Shown: positions 8,268 through 14,465 of the stretch, piece by piece
Layout: the number at the start of each line of letters is the position of its first letter
How positions within the stretch are numbered: position 1 is the stretch's first letter
Source: an uncultured Christensenella sp.
Lineage (GTDB): Bacteria > Bacillota > Clostridia > Christensenellales > UBA3700
Length of the DNA: 42,776 bases
Assembly: GCA_910579785.1 (NCBI GenBank)
Contig: CAJTVJ010000012.1
Span: 1 to 42,776, forward strand
Reading direction: 5' to 3'
Translations under genes and position numbers: made by a program
Notes under the pieces: generated by a model
Told to the model about the DNA's origin: nothing
The model's input: only the letters and a program-made list of their open reading frames with translations
The model's database searches: none

Positions 8268-9066
8268 ACAAACCTTCGGACAATTCTTTAAGGACGCGGG
8301 CTTTAATCCCGACAATATGGACTTGTTATGCGCATTGCATTTAGACCGTCCCGAACACTTGCATATTCATTACGTCTTTTGGGAGAAAGAATCGAAAGTG
8401 AAAAACCAGAGAGCGGCAGGGTACAAGTACAGAGCGAAAGGCAAAATACCGCTTGATGTAATAGACAAAATGACCGAGCGATTGAACGCCTATACAATCG
8501 ACGACGACCTTGCAAGGAAACGGAAAAAGGTAATTGAAGAACTTACCCGAACAAGCAACGAATACGACCAAGCACATCTCGACGATATACTGCGCCGTTG
8601 GCTGAAAGAGCTTGCAGACGAACTGCCAAAGGACAAGCCGTTATGGTACGGAAACAAAGAGATAGCCGAGCATCGCCCGAAGATAGATATGGTAGCTGAG
8701 TGGCTCATTGATTTGGATGACAAAACACGCGAAGCAGACCACGCATTTAGGAAAGAGCTTCGTGAGAAAGAGCAAGCATTGAAGGGCATAATGGGGAACT
8801 ACTACAAACAGCGATTGGAAATAGAAAAGCGGCAAACAGAAGCCGTGCCGAACTTCGTTGACCATCAAGGCATAAGGACAATTCATACCATAGAAAGATT
8901 GGAGTGGGACTACCGTAGGCGGCTCGGAAATATCGTTCTTAAAAAGGTGCGCGAGATACAAAGGGAAACATATAGGCGTAATCCACGCAGGAAGTATAAG
9001 TTGCATTTAAAGAAGTTTAGTCTAATAAGAAAGGCAAAAGGAAAAGACTGTAAATATTGTTGGTGA
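8137..9066 (+). pseudogene. MobL/MOBP-type relaxase, N-terminally truncated
   Basis: Contains the metal-binding triple-histidine motif of conjugative relaxases, HLDRPEHLHIHYVFWEKE (near residues 68-85), preceded by WHGFISFNKEN and followed by a basic, coiled-coil-rich C-terminal region. Relaxases nick plasmid or ICE DNA at oriT. The N-terminal part expected to carry the catalytic tyrosine is absent: the frame has a TAA at 8125, and upstream DNA belongs to the DUF6291-like gene in another frame. The C-terminal end runs into an unrelated scrap near 9030-9060. It is a dead remnant of an integrative or mobilizable element. Confidence 0.7.
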
Positions 9067-9346
9067 AGTAAATTCAGGCGTCACACTGACTCCTGCTACT
9101 GTAGAAGTAAGAGGTTTTTCAATTGAGGTAATTACTGATATCACTGATAAATTTGACGAGTTGAAAAGTAGATTAGAAAAAGAAATAAAACCAAATAATA
9201 ATTCGCCAAGCAGAGTAGATTTGGACATTGATTTTGATTTCAAAATCTATAGCGGACAAAGTGGGCAATTAGTAAGTAATAATTTCCGTGCTTATTTAGA
9301 TGTGAGCAATAAATCTACCAATGTGTTTACATTTATTAAAAATTAA
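9029..9346 (+). pseudogene. C-terminal scrap of an unrecognised protein
   Basis: The frame (different from the relaxase) is open from 9029 to TAA 9344-9346, about 105 codons, with no start codon near its 5' end. It overlaps the relaxase tail. The predicted chain has a beta-rich start, an acidic/basic helix with KSRLEKEIK, and a VDLDIDFDFKIYSG segment. I do not recognise the family. Base composition is more A/T-rich than the relaxase, which fits a junction between DNA of different origin near 9030-9060. Confidence 0.4.
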
Positions 9347-9376
9347 AAAGTAGATAGTCAAGTATCTCTATAATAA

Positions 9377-9408
9377 AAAGCCCAGACGCCGTAAGGAATT
9401 TGGGCTTT
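9377..9408 (+). terminator. Hairpin, possible terminator
   Basis: AAAGCCCA (9377-9384) pairs perfectly with TGGGCTTT (9401-9408) across a 16-base loop. There is no long T run. It lies between the gene scrap and the IS200/IS605 left end. Confidence 0.45.
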
Positions 9409-9423
9409 GAATGTATAAGAAAT

Positions 9424-9442
9424 CCACGCGTTAGACGCGTGG
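9424..9442 (+). repeat. Left-end hairpin of the IS200/IS605 element
   Basis: A perfect 8-bp stem (CCACGCGT/ACGCGTGG) with loop TAG. This is the subterminal palindrome expected for TnpA recognition. Confidence 0.7.
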
Positions 9443-9476
9443 TTCAAGAAAGGCTTAGCCGATGAGTGCTGAAAAA

Positions 9477-9535
9477 TACCTCCTTTGGTATAATGGAATT
9501 AGGTCTGCCACCTAATTACGAAAACAAAGGAGGTA
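9477..9535 (+). promoter_or_regulatory. Leader hairpin that hides the transposase ribosome site
   Basis: TACCTCCTTTG (9477-9487) is an exact 11-base complement of CAAAGGAGGTA (9525-9535), which contains the AAAGGAGG site of tnpA. Nested inside is AATTAGGT/ACCTAATT (9497-9504 with 9510-9517). A TATAAT lies at 9489-9494. RNA entering from outside the element would bury the ribosome site, a control known for IS200. A transcript starting inside the leader would lack the 5' arm and escape the block. Confidence 0.7.
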
Positions 9536-9542
9536 CAGTCAA

Positions 9543-10004
9543 GTGAATGACATACATAGTTTAGCACATTCGAAGTGGAATTGCAAATATCACATAGTAT
9601 TTGCACCCAAGTATCGCAGAAAAGTATTCTACGGTCAAAAAAGATTAGATATATGAGCAATTCTACGAGAATTGTGCAAATGGAAAGGAGTAAATATATT
9701 AGAAGCAGAAGTCTGCCCAGACCACGTGCATATGCTTTTAGAAATCCCACCAAAAATAAGCGTAGCGAGTTTTATGGGATTTCTAAAAGGCAAAAGTAGT
9801 TTGCTAATATATGAAAAGTGGGCAAATATGAAATATAAATACAGAAGTAGGGAATTCTGGAGTAAAGGGTATTATGTCGATACGGTAGGTAAAAACACCG
9901 AGAGAATAAAGGAATACATACAGAATCAGTTGGAAGAAGACAGAACAGTAGAACAGCTGTGCATAGCAGAAGCGTTTGATCCATTCGAAAAGCACGGCAA
10001 ATAG
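9543..10004 (+). pseudogene. tnpA: IS200/IS605 Y1 transposase with an in-frame TGA
   Basis: Starts at GTG 9543, seven bases after the AAAGGAGG site, and reads the family N-terminus (HSKWNCKYHIVFAPKYRRK, with the HIVF strand). It stops at TGA 9654-9656, then continues in the same frame through CPDHVHMLLEIPPK (the HUH-like H-x-H pair) and GYYVDTVGKN to TAG 10002-10004. Relatives usually have glycine where the TGA stands, so a GGA to TGA change explains it. TGA is the normal stop of pyrK and other genes here, so recoding is unlikely. The element could move only with transposase supplied by another copy. Confidence 0.85.
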
Positions 10005-10079
10005 TTCGCAAGTGGCAGACCTACATACGCCATTTAGGCGTGGCTAGTACCAAAGGGTTTTACCCGATATTGTGAAATA

Positions 10080-10098
10080 CCACCCGTTTGACGGGTGG
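10080..10098 (+). repeat. Right-end hairpin of the IS200/IS605 element
   Basis: CCACCCG/CGGGTGG with loop TTTGA, equivalent in position to 258-276 of the other element. Confidence 0.7.
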
Positions 10099-10324
10099 AT
10101 GGTTATTGCCCCATCCACCCTATGGAACGTAAATCATAGTAGATAATTTTCGTCATAGATTTACATATTTTTATCTTTTTTACGCCAAAAGTGTTACAGT
10201 GTTACATAGTGGCGTAAGGTAATACTAAACGCTACTGTGGGCGGCTGTCGCCGCCCGTACATTGTCTGTATTATTTAAGTTACGTTACACGTTACGGAGT
10301 GGCATATAAAAGTAATACTAATGA
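10099..10324. other. Gene-free stretch with two hairpins and five GTTAC repeats
   Basis: No coding frame is convincing. TACGCCA (10181-10187) pairs with TGGCGTA (10210-10216). GGGCGGC (10239-10245) pairs with GCCGCCC (10250-10256) in a very stable hairpin. GTTAC occurs at 10193, 10201, 10279, 10284 and 10291. TAATACTA occurs twice, flanking the hairpin. It could be a remnant of an element end or origin; no function can be assigned. Confidence 0.45.
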
Positions 10325-10483
10325 TTATTTATTATTGGGTGCTTTTTGCACGATAACTTTTCCGTCCTTTACGGCGATTAGCTTTTTGCCCTTGCATTTC
10401 GGGCAATAGATTTCTATGTTTGAGCCGTCGCCAGCCTTTAACAGTTTATACCCGCATTCGGGACATACAACGTAATAAGTCAT
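10325..10483 (-). CDS. Mini zinc-ribbon protein (cysteine-rich KTR-like)
   Basis: 52 residues with two CxxC knuckles, CPEC (residues 7-10) and CPKC (27-30), followed by a Lys-rich strand LIAVKDGKVIV. This is the layout of cysteine-rich KTR proteins found in conjugative transposons of Bacillota. The start ATG (10483-10481) has AAGGAG ten bases upstream, and the stop of the neighbouring upstream gene overlaps that site. Its role is unknown, perhaps nucleic-acid or protein binding. It is probably co-transcribed with the next small gene and the radical SAM gene. Confidence 0.75.
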   Translation of the reverse strand: MTYYVVCPECGYKLLKAGDGSNIEIYCPKCKGKKLIAVKDGKVIVQKAPNNK

Positions 10484-10497
10484 TTGTTTTATGCTCC

Positions 10498-10677
10498 TTA
10501 TGATTTTGTTTTGGTTGTTACCGTATCGTTGCGAATTATGATATGTATATATTTATCACATTTTTGACATTTTATATAGCCGTCCATACCGTTCTGTGCT
10601 TGCACGAGTACGGTTTTACAATGAGGACAACACGCGTAATAAAGTTTTGATTTATTGTTTTCTATTTCTTTTTCCAT
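10498..10677 (-). CDS. Mini zinc-ribbon protein
   Basis: 59 residues with CCPHC (residues 16-20) and CQKC (37-40), a second zinc ribbon of the same size class as its downstream neighbour but different in sequence. The stop TAA (10500-10498) is shared with the AAGGAG of the next gene, so the two are tightly coupled. Thirteen bases separate it from the radical SAM gene upstream. The ribosome site is weak. No specific function is recognised. Confidence 0.65.
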   Translation of the reverse strand: MEKEIENNKSKLYYACCPHCKTVLVQAQNGMDGYIKCQKCDKYIHIIIRNDTVTTKTKS

Positions 10678-10690
10678 AAAAAATACTTAT

Positions 10691-11575
10691 TTATAGGTGT
10701 TTCAAATTCTTTCTATATTGTTTTAATTCGCTTTCCCCAAAACGGTTTAGAAAGTTGTCGATAGTAGTTATTAACTCTTTTCTATCGGTTGGAATACTTC
10801 CGTGTAGTTGAATTGCGTTTGATGCTCCCAAAGCGGCAAAATGTGTTTTAATATCTAAACCTTGTACAAGCATTTTTAATTCTTCGTATTTTTCCGTTTC
10901 GCTTTCTTCCGTCCAATTTCCGTTTTGAATTTCGCCGTATAATTCTGACGTAGGGTAAATTGTCAACATTGACGCGCCGACGATTTTTGGGTTTAATTGA
11001 TTAAATATTTTCAATGTATTTTCAACGCCATTTTTGCTTTTGCCCTTGCCGTAGATACCCGTCAAATAGAAAAAGTTATATTCCAGCCCAGCCTCATCGA
11101 GTTTACGGCACTGTTCCAAAATGTCGGCAGAGGTATAGCCCTTGTGCATAAATGATAAAGCCTCGTCGTCGCCTGTTTCAACGCCGATTGTAATTCCGTT
11201 ATAACCGCAACTATGTAACTGTTTTAACTCGTCAACGCTTTTCGGCGTTATATCAGTTATGCGTGCAAAACAGCCGATAGTTTTTAATCGGTTAAGATAT
11301 TGTTTAGATAAATATGCTATTTGCCGTAATTTTTCCGTTGATAATACAAATGGATTTGCTCCGACTAAAAACATTCTCGTTACGTCGGGGGTAAAATAAC
11401 ACAACTCTTTCAAATCGTCCTCTATCTCGTCAATAGGCGACATTTTGAATTTGAAAGGTATACCTTCGTATAATGTGCAAAATTTGCATTTATGGTGTGT
11501 ACAACCCGCTGTAACTTGCAATAGAGCCGACCAAGCCTCATAAGGTGGACGCCAAACTGTTCCCGTGTAGTGCAT
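10691..11575 (-). CDS. Radical SAM protein
   Basis: 294 residues from ATG 11575, chosen because AAAGGACGG lies about 12 bases upstream; longer readings rely on TTG. The cluster-binding motif is CTHHKCKFC (about residues 25-33), so four residues rather than three separate the first two cysteines. This spacing is known in a group of radical SAM enzymes with an H-N/H-K-C signature. A TIM-barrel follows, with GVETGDDEALSFMHKG and FYLTGIYGKGKSKNG. It should cleave S-adenosylmethionine with a [4Fe-4S] cluster; the substrate is unknown. It is transcribed away from an HxlR regulator, which may control it. Confidence 0.85.
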   Translation of the reverse strand: MHYTGTVWRPPYEAWSALLQVTAGCTHHKCKFCTLYEGIPFKFKMSPIDEIEDDLKELCYFTPDVTRMFLVGANPFVLSTEKLRQIAYLSKQYLNRLKTIGCFARITDITPKSVDELKQLHSCGYNGITIGVETGDDEALSFMHKGYTSADILEQCRKLDEAGLEYNFFYLTGIYGKGKSKNGVENTLKIFNQLNPKIVGASMLTIYPTSELYGEIQNGNWTEESETEKYEELKMLVQGLDIKTHFAALGASNAIQLHGSIPTDRKELITTIDNFLNRFGESELKQYRKNLKHL

Positions 11576-11605
11576 AAATAAAATACCGTCCTTTTGTTTT
11601 TCTTT

Positions 11606-11635
11606 ATTATAAAGCAAAATAGTATTGAAATACAA
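11606..11635 (-). promoter_or_regulatory. Promoter for the radical SAM gene
   Basis: On the minus strand a TATAAT -10 (plus 11606-11611) follows a TTGTAT -35-like box (plus 11630-11635) after 18 bases. The start codon is 31 bases downstream. Confidence 0.5.
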
Positions 11636-11653
11636 GTACTGTCTTCATTTAGT

Positions 11654-11676
11654 AGTACTATCAAAAATGATACTAA
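11654..11676. promoter_or_regulatory. Candidate HxlR operator in the divergent region
   Basis: AGTACTAT (11654-11661) is also present before the second HxlR gene (12766-12773). TACTATCA and TGATACTA here form an imperfect inverted repeat (7 of 8 paired) just upstream of the -35 box of hxlR. The HxlR family binds such AT-rich dyads; assignment to this protein is inference. Confidence 0.4.
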
Positions 11677-11681
11677 TATAT

Positions 11682-11710
11682 TTGACTTACTTTTCTTAAT
11701 ACGCTATAAT
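11682..11710 (+). promoter_or_regulatory. Promoter for the first HxlR gene
   Basis: TTGACT (11682-11687), 17 bases, TATAAT (11705-11710). The AAAGGAG ribosome site begins about 10 bases later, so the leader is very short. Confidence 0.8.
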
Positions 11711-11729
11711 GAAAAAAAAAGGAGTTAAT

Positions 11730-12125
11730 ATGACAGATAACAAGTTTAGAAAAAGAGAAGTAATGGCGCGGTGTGTTCCTATGAATACGTTGCAAGCCGT
11801 TTTAAGCGGTAAATGGAAATTCCTTATTCTTTGGTATATCGCTTTTTATAAAGTGCAACGTTTTGGCGAATTATTACGCCGAATGGACGGTATCACGCAA
11901 TCGACCTTAACAAAACAGTTGCGTGAATTAGAGGACGACGGATTTATACACCGCGAAATTTATAAAGAAATTCCGCCGAAAGTAGAATATACTTTGACAG
12001 AACTCGGAAAAAGTTTTGTTCCCGTTTTAACGCAAATGATGATTTGGAGCCAAACACATTTATGTGCGCCCGATTATGTATGTCCTTATTCGGAAGAAGA
12101 AATAAAGGAATTGCTTAATTCATAG
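11730..12125 (+). CDS. HxlR-family winged-helix regulator
   Basis: 131 residues from ATG 11730 (AAAGGAG seven bases upstream). It shows the HxlR pattern: an early cysteine (ARCVPM), LSGKWKFLILWYI, GITQSTLTKQLRELEDDGFIHR and PPKVEYTLTELGKS. Members often sense quinones, aldehydes or disulfide stress. A second cysteine pair (CAPDYVC) lies near the end. It is divergent from the radical SAM/zinc-ribbon operon and convergent with the nitroreductase across a shared terminator. Confidence 0.9.
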   Translation: MTDNKFRKREVMARCVPMNTLQAVLSGKWKFLILWYIAFYKVQRFGELLRRMDGITQSTLTKQLRELEDDGFIHREIYKEIPPKVEYTLTELGKSFVPVLTQMMIWSQTHLCAPDYVCPYSEEEIKELLNS

Positions 12126-12129
12126 TTTC

Positions 12130-12163
12130 AAAAAATGGTGCTTAATGTCAAGCACCATTTTTT
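12130..12163. terminator. Bidirectional terminator between hxlR and nitroreductase genes
   Basis: AAAAAATGGTGCTT (12130-12143) pairs perfectly with AAGCACCATTTTTT (12150-12163). A-run and T-run on opposite sides let it serve both convergent genes. Confidence 0.9.
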
Positions 12164-12164
12164 A

Positions 12165-12680
12165 TTACAAATATTTAACCGTTTCTTTTAACTCTTTGCG
12201 AGAATAATGCATAGGCGACGGCTTTGCGCTTTCAGACGGATAGCCAAGCGGCAAAATTGCAACGATTTTTTCGTTATCGGGAATATTCATAGCCTTTTCC
12301 ACTTTTGCTAAATCAAAATAGCCTACCCAGCAAGAACCTATGCCTAATTCCCAAGCCTGTAACATTAAATATGTACATACTATACTACAATCAATATCGC
12401 CCGTGTTATAATTTTTAGAAAACGGATTTTTCCACGTTTCTGTTTCGTCTGCCGTAATTATAATTACAGTCGGCGCCCCAAAAATACATTGACAAACGGA
12501 ATTTATTTTCCGAATTGCCTGTTCGCTTTGCAAAACATAAATTTTTTGAGGTTGTTGATTTGCCGCCGTCGGGGAAATTTTTGCCGCCTCTAAAATCTTA
12601 TTCAGTTTTTCACTCTCGATTTGTTTATCAGAGAACGAGCGCACTGAATAGCGCGACTTTGCTAATTCTATGAACTTCAT
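12165..12680 (-). CDS. Nitroreductase-family FMN oxidoreductase
   Basis: 171 residues. The N-terminal RYSVRSFSD motif binds FMN phosphate, SPTAANQQP lies near residue 38, and GSCWVGYFD and AILPLGYPSE complete the fold. It would reduce nitro compounds, quinones or flavins with NAD(P)H as a cytosolic dimer. ATG 12680 was chosen because GGAGG lies five bases upstream; the apparent upstream start at 12692 is that ribosome site itself. It is divergent from the second hxlR gene and shares its promoter region, the usual sign that the HxlR protein controls it. Confidence 0.9.
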   Translation of the reverse strand: MKFIELAKSRYSVRSFSDKQIESEKLNKILEAAKISPTAANQQPQKIYVLQSEQAIRKINSVCQCIFGAPTVIIITADETETWKNPFSKNYNTGDIDCSIVCTYLMLQAWELGIGSCWVGYFDLAKVEKAMNIPDNEKIVAILPLGYPSESAKPSPMHYSRKELKETVKYL

Positions 12681-12699
12681 AGAAACCTCCATAAAAATA

Positions 12700-12752
12700 T
12701 TGACAAATTACTTGTCTGCTACTATAATAAATCTATACTTTCATTTTGTCAA
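12700..12752. promoter_or_regulatory. Two divergent promoters sharing one -10 region
   Basis: Plus strand: TTGACA (12700-12705), 17 bases, TATAAT (12723-12728), toward hxlR. Minus strand: TTGACA (plus 12747-12752), 17 bases, TATTAT (plus 12724-12729), toward the nitroreductase. The two -10 boxes overlap by five bases, so polymerase can probably occupy only one at a time. Confidence 0.8.
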
Positions 12753-12770
12753 GAACGCACTTTTAAGTAC

Positions 12771-12794
12771 TATACTTACCTTTTAGAAAGTATA
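12771..12794. promoter_or_regulatory. Candidate operator in the hxlR leader
   Basis: TATACTT (12771-12777) and AAGTATA (12788-12794) form a perfect 7-bp inverted repeat with a 10-base spacer. A third TATACTTTC half-site lies at 12734-12742 between the promoters. It is suited to a dimeric HxlR repressor. Confidence 0.5.
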
Positions 12795-12806
12795 AGGAGG
12801 TTTTTT

Positions 12807-13193
12807 ATGAATATTGATATTTTAATGTCTTGCAGTTGCCCGTTAGACGCAACTATTGCAGTTATAGGCGGCAAATATAAATTAGATATTATTTATTATT
12901 TATTTGATAGAACTTTGCGTTATAGTGAACTTGCAAAACTTGTAAAAGCAACGCCAAAAATGCTTGCTGAACAATTAAAAGAACTTGAAAGCGACGGCAT
13001 AATAAGCCGTGTACTTTACCCCGTAGTGCCACCTAAAACTGAATATTCTTTGACTGAACTCGGCAACAAACTATGTAAATCTGTCATTGAAATGTATAAA
13101 TTCGGTATTGAACTATACGCAATCAATAAGGTACGACAACCGTGTTCCGCAAATGATTTTACACGTTTAGAAAATGTGCTGAATAAAAGATAA
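12807..13193 (+). CDS. HxlR-family winged-helix regulator
   Basis: 128 residues. CSCPLDATIAVIGGKYKLDI, LKELESDGIISR and PPKTEYSLTELGNK are typical HxlR segments. The cysteines at the N-terminus (MSCSCP) are candidates for redox or electrophile sensing. AAGGAGG stands six bases before ATG 12807. It is divergent from the nitroreductase gene with overlapping promoters and a dyad in its own leader, so autoregulation together with control of the nitroreductase is likely by inference. Confidence 0.9.
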   Translation: MNIDILMSCSCPLDATIAVIGGKYKLDIIYYLFDRTLRYSELAKLVKATPKMLAEQLKELESDGIISRVLYPVVPPKTEYSLTELGNKLCKSVIEMYKFGIELYAINKVRQPCSANDFTRLENVLNKR

Positions 13194-13222
13194 TCCATTT
13201 TTTAAGTATTTTATAGTTTTTG

Positions 13223-13397
13223 TGTTCGCTTGTGCTTACCGTCTGGGGGACAGAATACGCCGCCTTGACAAATTGTAAAGGGCGACGATTTATCTCCCGT
13301 AAGGCATAAAGCCGTCGTCGCCTATGGTGCAAACCCTTGACAATTTATCTGCGGCGGCATTTTTGGCTGGTTAAGACGGTAAGCACCAAAGCGAACA
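13223..13397. repeat. 175-bp three-tier nested inverted repeat before the recombinase
   Basis: Outer arms: 13223-13244 pairs with 13374-13397, all 22 bases matched with one 2-base bulge. Middle arms: GCCGCC (13259-13264) with GGCGGC (13353-13358), and AAATTGT (13270-13276) with ACAATTT (13340-13346). Inner arms: GGCGACGA (13281-13288) with TCGTCGCC (13315-13322). It can form one long rod in DNA or RNA. It ends 50 bases before the recombinase start, so it may be an element end, a leader RNA or a recombination structure. Confidence 0.75.
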
Positions 13398-13446
13398 ACA
13401 AATTATTTAAGCCGCAGTCCGCACGGACGGCGCAAAGGAGCAGACA

Positions 13447-13980
13447 ATGAAAAACGCAGTTATTTACGCACGTTTCAGTTCACAAGGACAAAATGAACAG
13501 TCAATCGAGAGCCAAATTCGCACTTGTTCAGAGTTCGCGAAAAGTTAAGGCTATGCGATTGTCAAAACGTATTCGGACAAGGCAAGGACGGGAACAAATG
13601 ACAGCCGCCCGTCGTTTCAGTGTATGATTAAAGACGCCGCCGGCGGCGCGTTTCAGTACATAATCGTGTATATGTTTGACCGCTTCGCCCGTAACCGCCG
13701 CGACAGCATAATGTATAAAGAAATGTTAAAGCAAGACTACGGCATACGGGTATTATCGGCTACCCAGCCCATCAGCGACGACGAGAGTGGCGAGTTCTAC
13801 GAAATGTTTTTAGAGTGGAACGACGAGAAATACAGCAAGCGACTGTCAAAGCGTGTACGCAACGGACTTGACACCAGCGTGGAAAACGGCACGTTTTGCG
13901 GCGGCTTTCTGATTTACGGCTACAAGATACGAAAAGAGCCGATAGCGGGCAAGCGCGACAAGTTTATAAAGTATGTTGAA
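13447..13980 (+). pseudogene. Large serine recombinase, N-terminal part with a nonsense codon
   Basis: ATG 13447 follows AAAGGAG. The frame reads the resolvase domain (VIYARFSSQGQNEQSIESQ, with the catalytic serine near residue 11), stops at TAA 13546-13548 (codon 34), then continues in frame with YSDKARTGTNDSRPSF, VYMFDRFARNRRDS and GGFLIYGYKI to about 13978. The zinc-ribbon and C-terminal DNA-binding parts are missing because the frame is fused to a DprA-like fragment. Such recombinases integrate and excise ICEs and Tn4451-like transposons. This one must be inactive. A translation restart at ATG 13624 would give a domain lacking the catalytic serine. Confidence 0.85.
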
Positions 13981-14465
13981 ATCTTATCTCAAAGCAATCA
14001 AAACGTTGTAAGCGGAATAGCTATTGGTTGTGATAGTATTGCTCATAAAATTTGCATCCAAAATAACAAAAAGACCGTCGCGTTTTTGTCATCGACTTTA
14101 CAAAATATTTATCCCCAAGTCAATAAAAATCTAGTAGATGAAATTGCCGAAAATGGAGGGGTAGTAATTACTGAATATGTGTTAGAAGCAAAGAATAAAT
14201 ATGAAAGCATTAACAGATTTATTGAAAGAGATAGACTGCAAGTAATGTTTGTTAAGGCGGTTGTTTTGATAGTTGGTTCCAGGAAGGGGATAGCGGAAGC
14301 AGGCACGCAATTGCAAAGGCGAAGGAATAGGGTTTTGTTAAAAGATTTGTTATCTATGATCATAAAACTCATTGTGAAGATAAAATGTATGGATTGAACA
14401 AAGATTTGCTGAGCGACGGCGCAACAACTTTAACGCATACAAGTGTAAAGGAATTGATAAATTGA
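13981..14465 (+). pseudogene. DprA/Smf-like Rossmann (SLOG) protein fragment
   Basis: Fused in frame to the recombinase remnant, then VVSGIAIGCDSIAHK, TVAFLSSTLQNIYPQ, EIAENGGVVITEY and INRFIERDR match the DprA Rossmann core (VVSGLARGID.AAH, IAVLG..L...YP, RNRI). The N-terminal SAM-like domain and first strand are absent. Near 14300 the homology moves to another frame (HAIAKAKE, a TAG, then GFVKRFVIYDHKTHCEDKMYG) and ends at TGA 14463-14465, so at least one frameshift and one nonsense change are present. Related proteins bind single-stranded DNA in transformation or occur in defence loci. This copy is dead. Confidence 0.7.

Larger units (their letters stand above)
9424..10098 (+). mobile_element. 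Complete IS200/IS605-family element with a dead transposase
   Basis: Bounded by two hairpins, CCACGCGT/ACGCGTGG at 9424-9442 and CCACCCG/CGGGTGG at 10080-10098. It contains a 5' leader with a ribosome-site-sequestering fold and one transposase frame broken by TGA at 9654. There is no tnpB, so it is IS200-like. Layout and right-end sequence order match the partial element at 1-280. Confidence 0.8.

Noticed and set aside
9654..9656. In-frame TGA in the transposase as evidence of a recoded genetic code
   Set aside because: TGA is the clean stop of pyrK, mcsA, galU and other intact genes here, and glycine stands at this site in relatives, so a nonsense mutation is simpler.
10193..10295. CRISPR-like array from GTTAC repeats
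   Set aside because: The repeats are only five bases, irregularly spaced and without spacers or cas genes.
13546..13548. In-frame TAA in the recombinase as a programmed read-through site
   Set aside because: The gene is also truncated and fused to another broken gene, so decay explains it.
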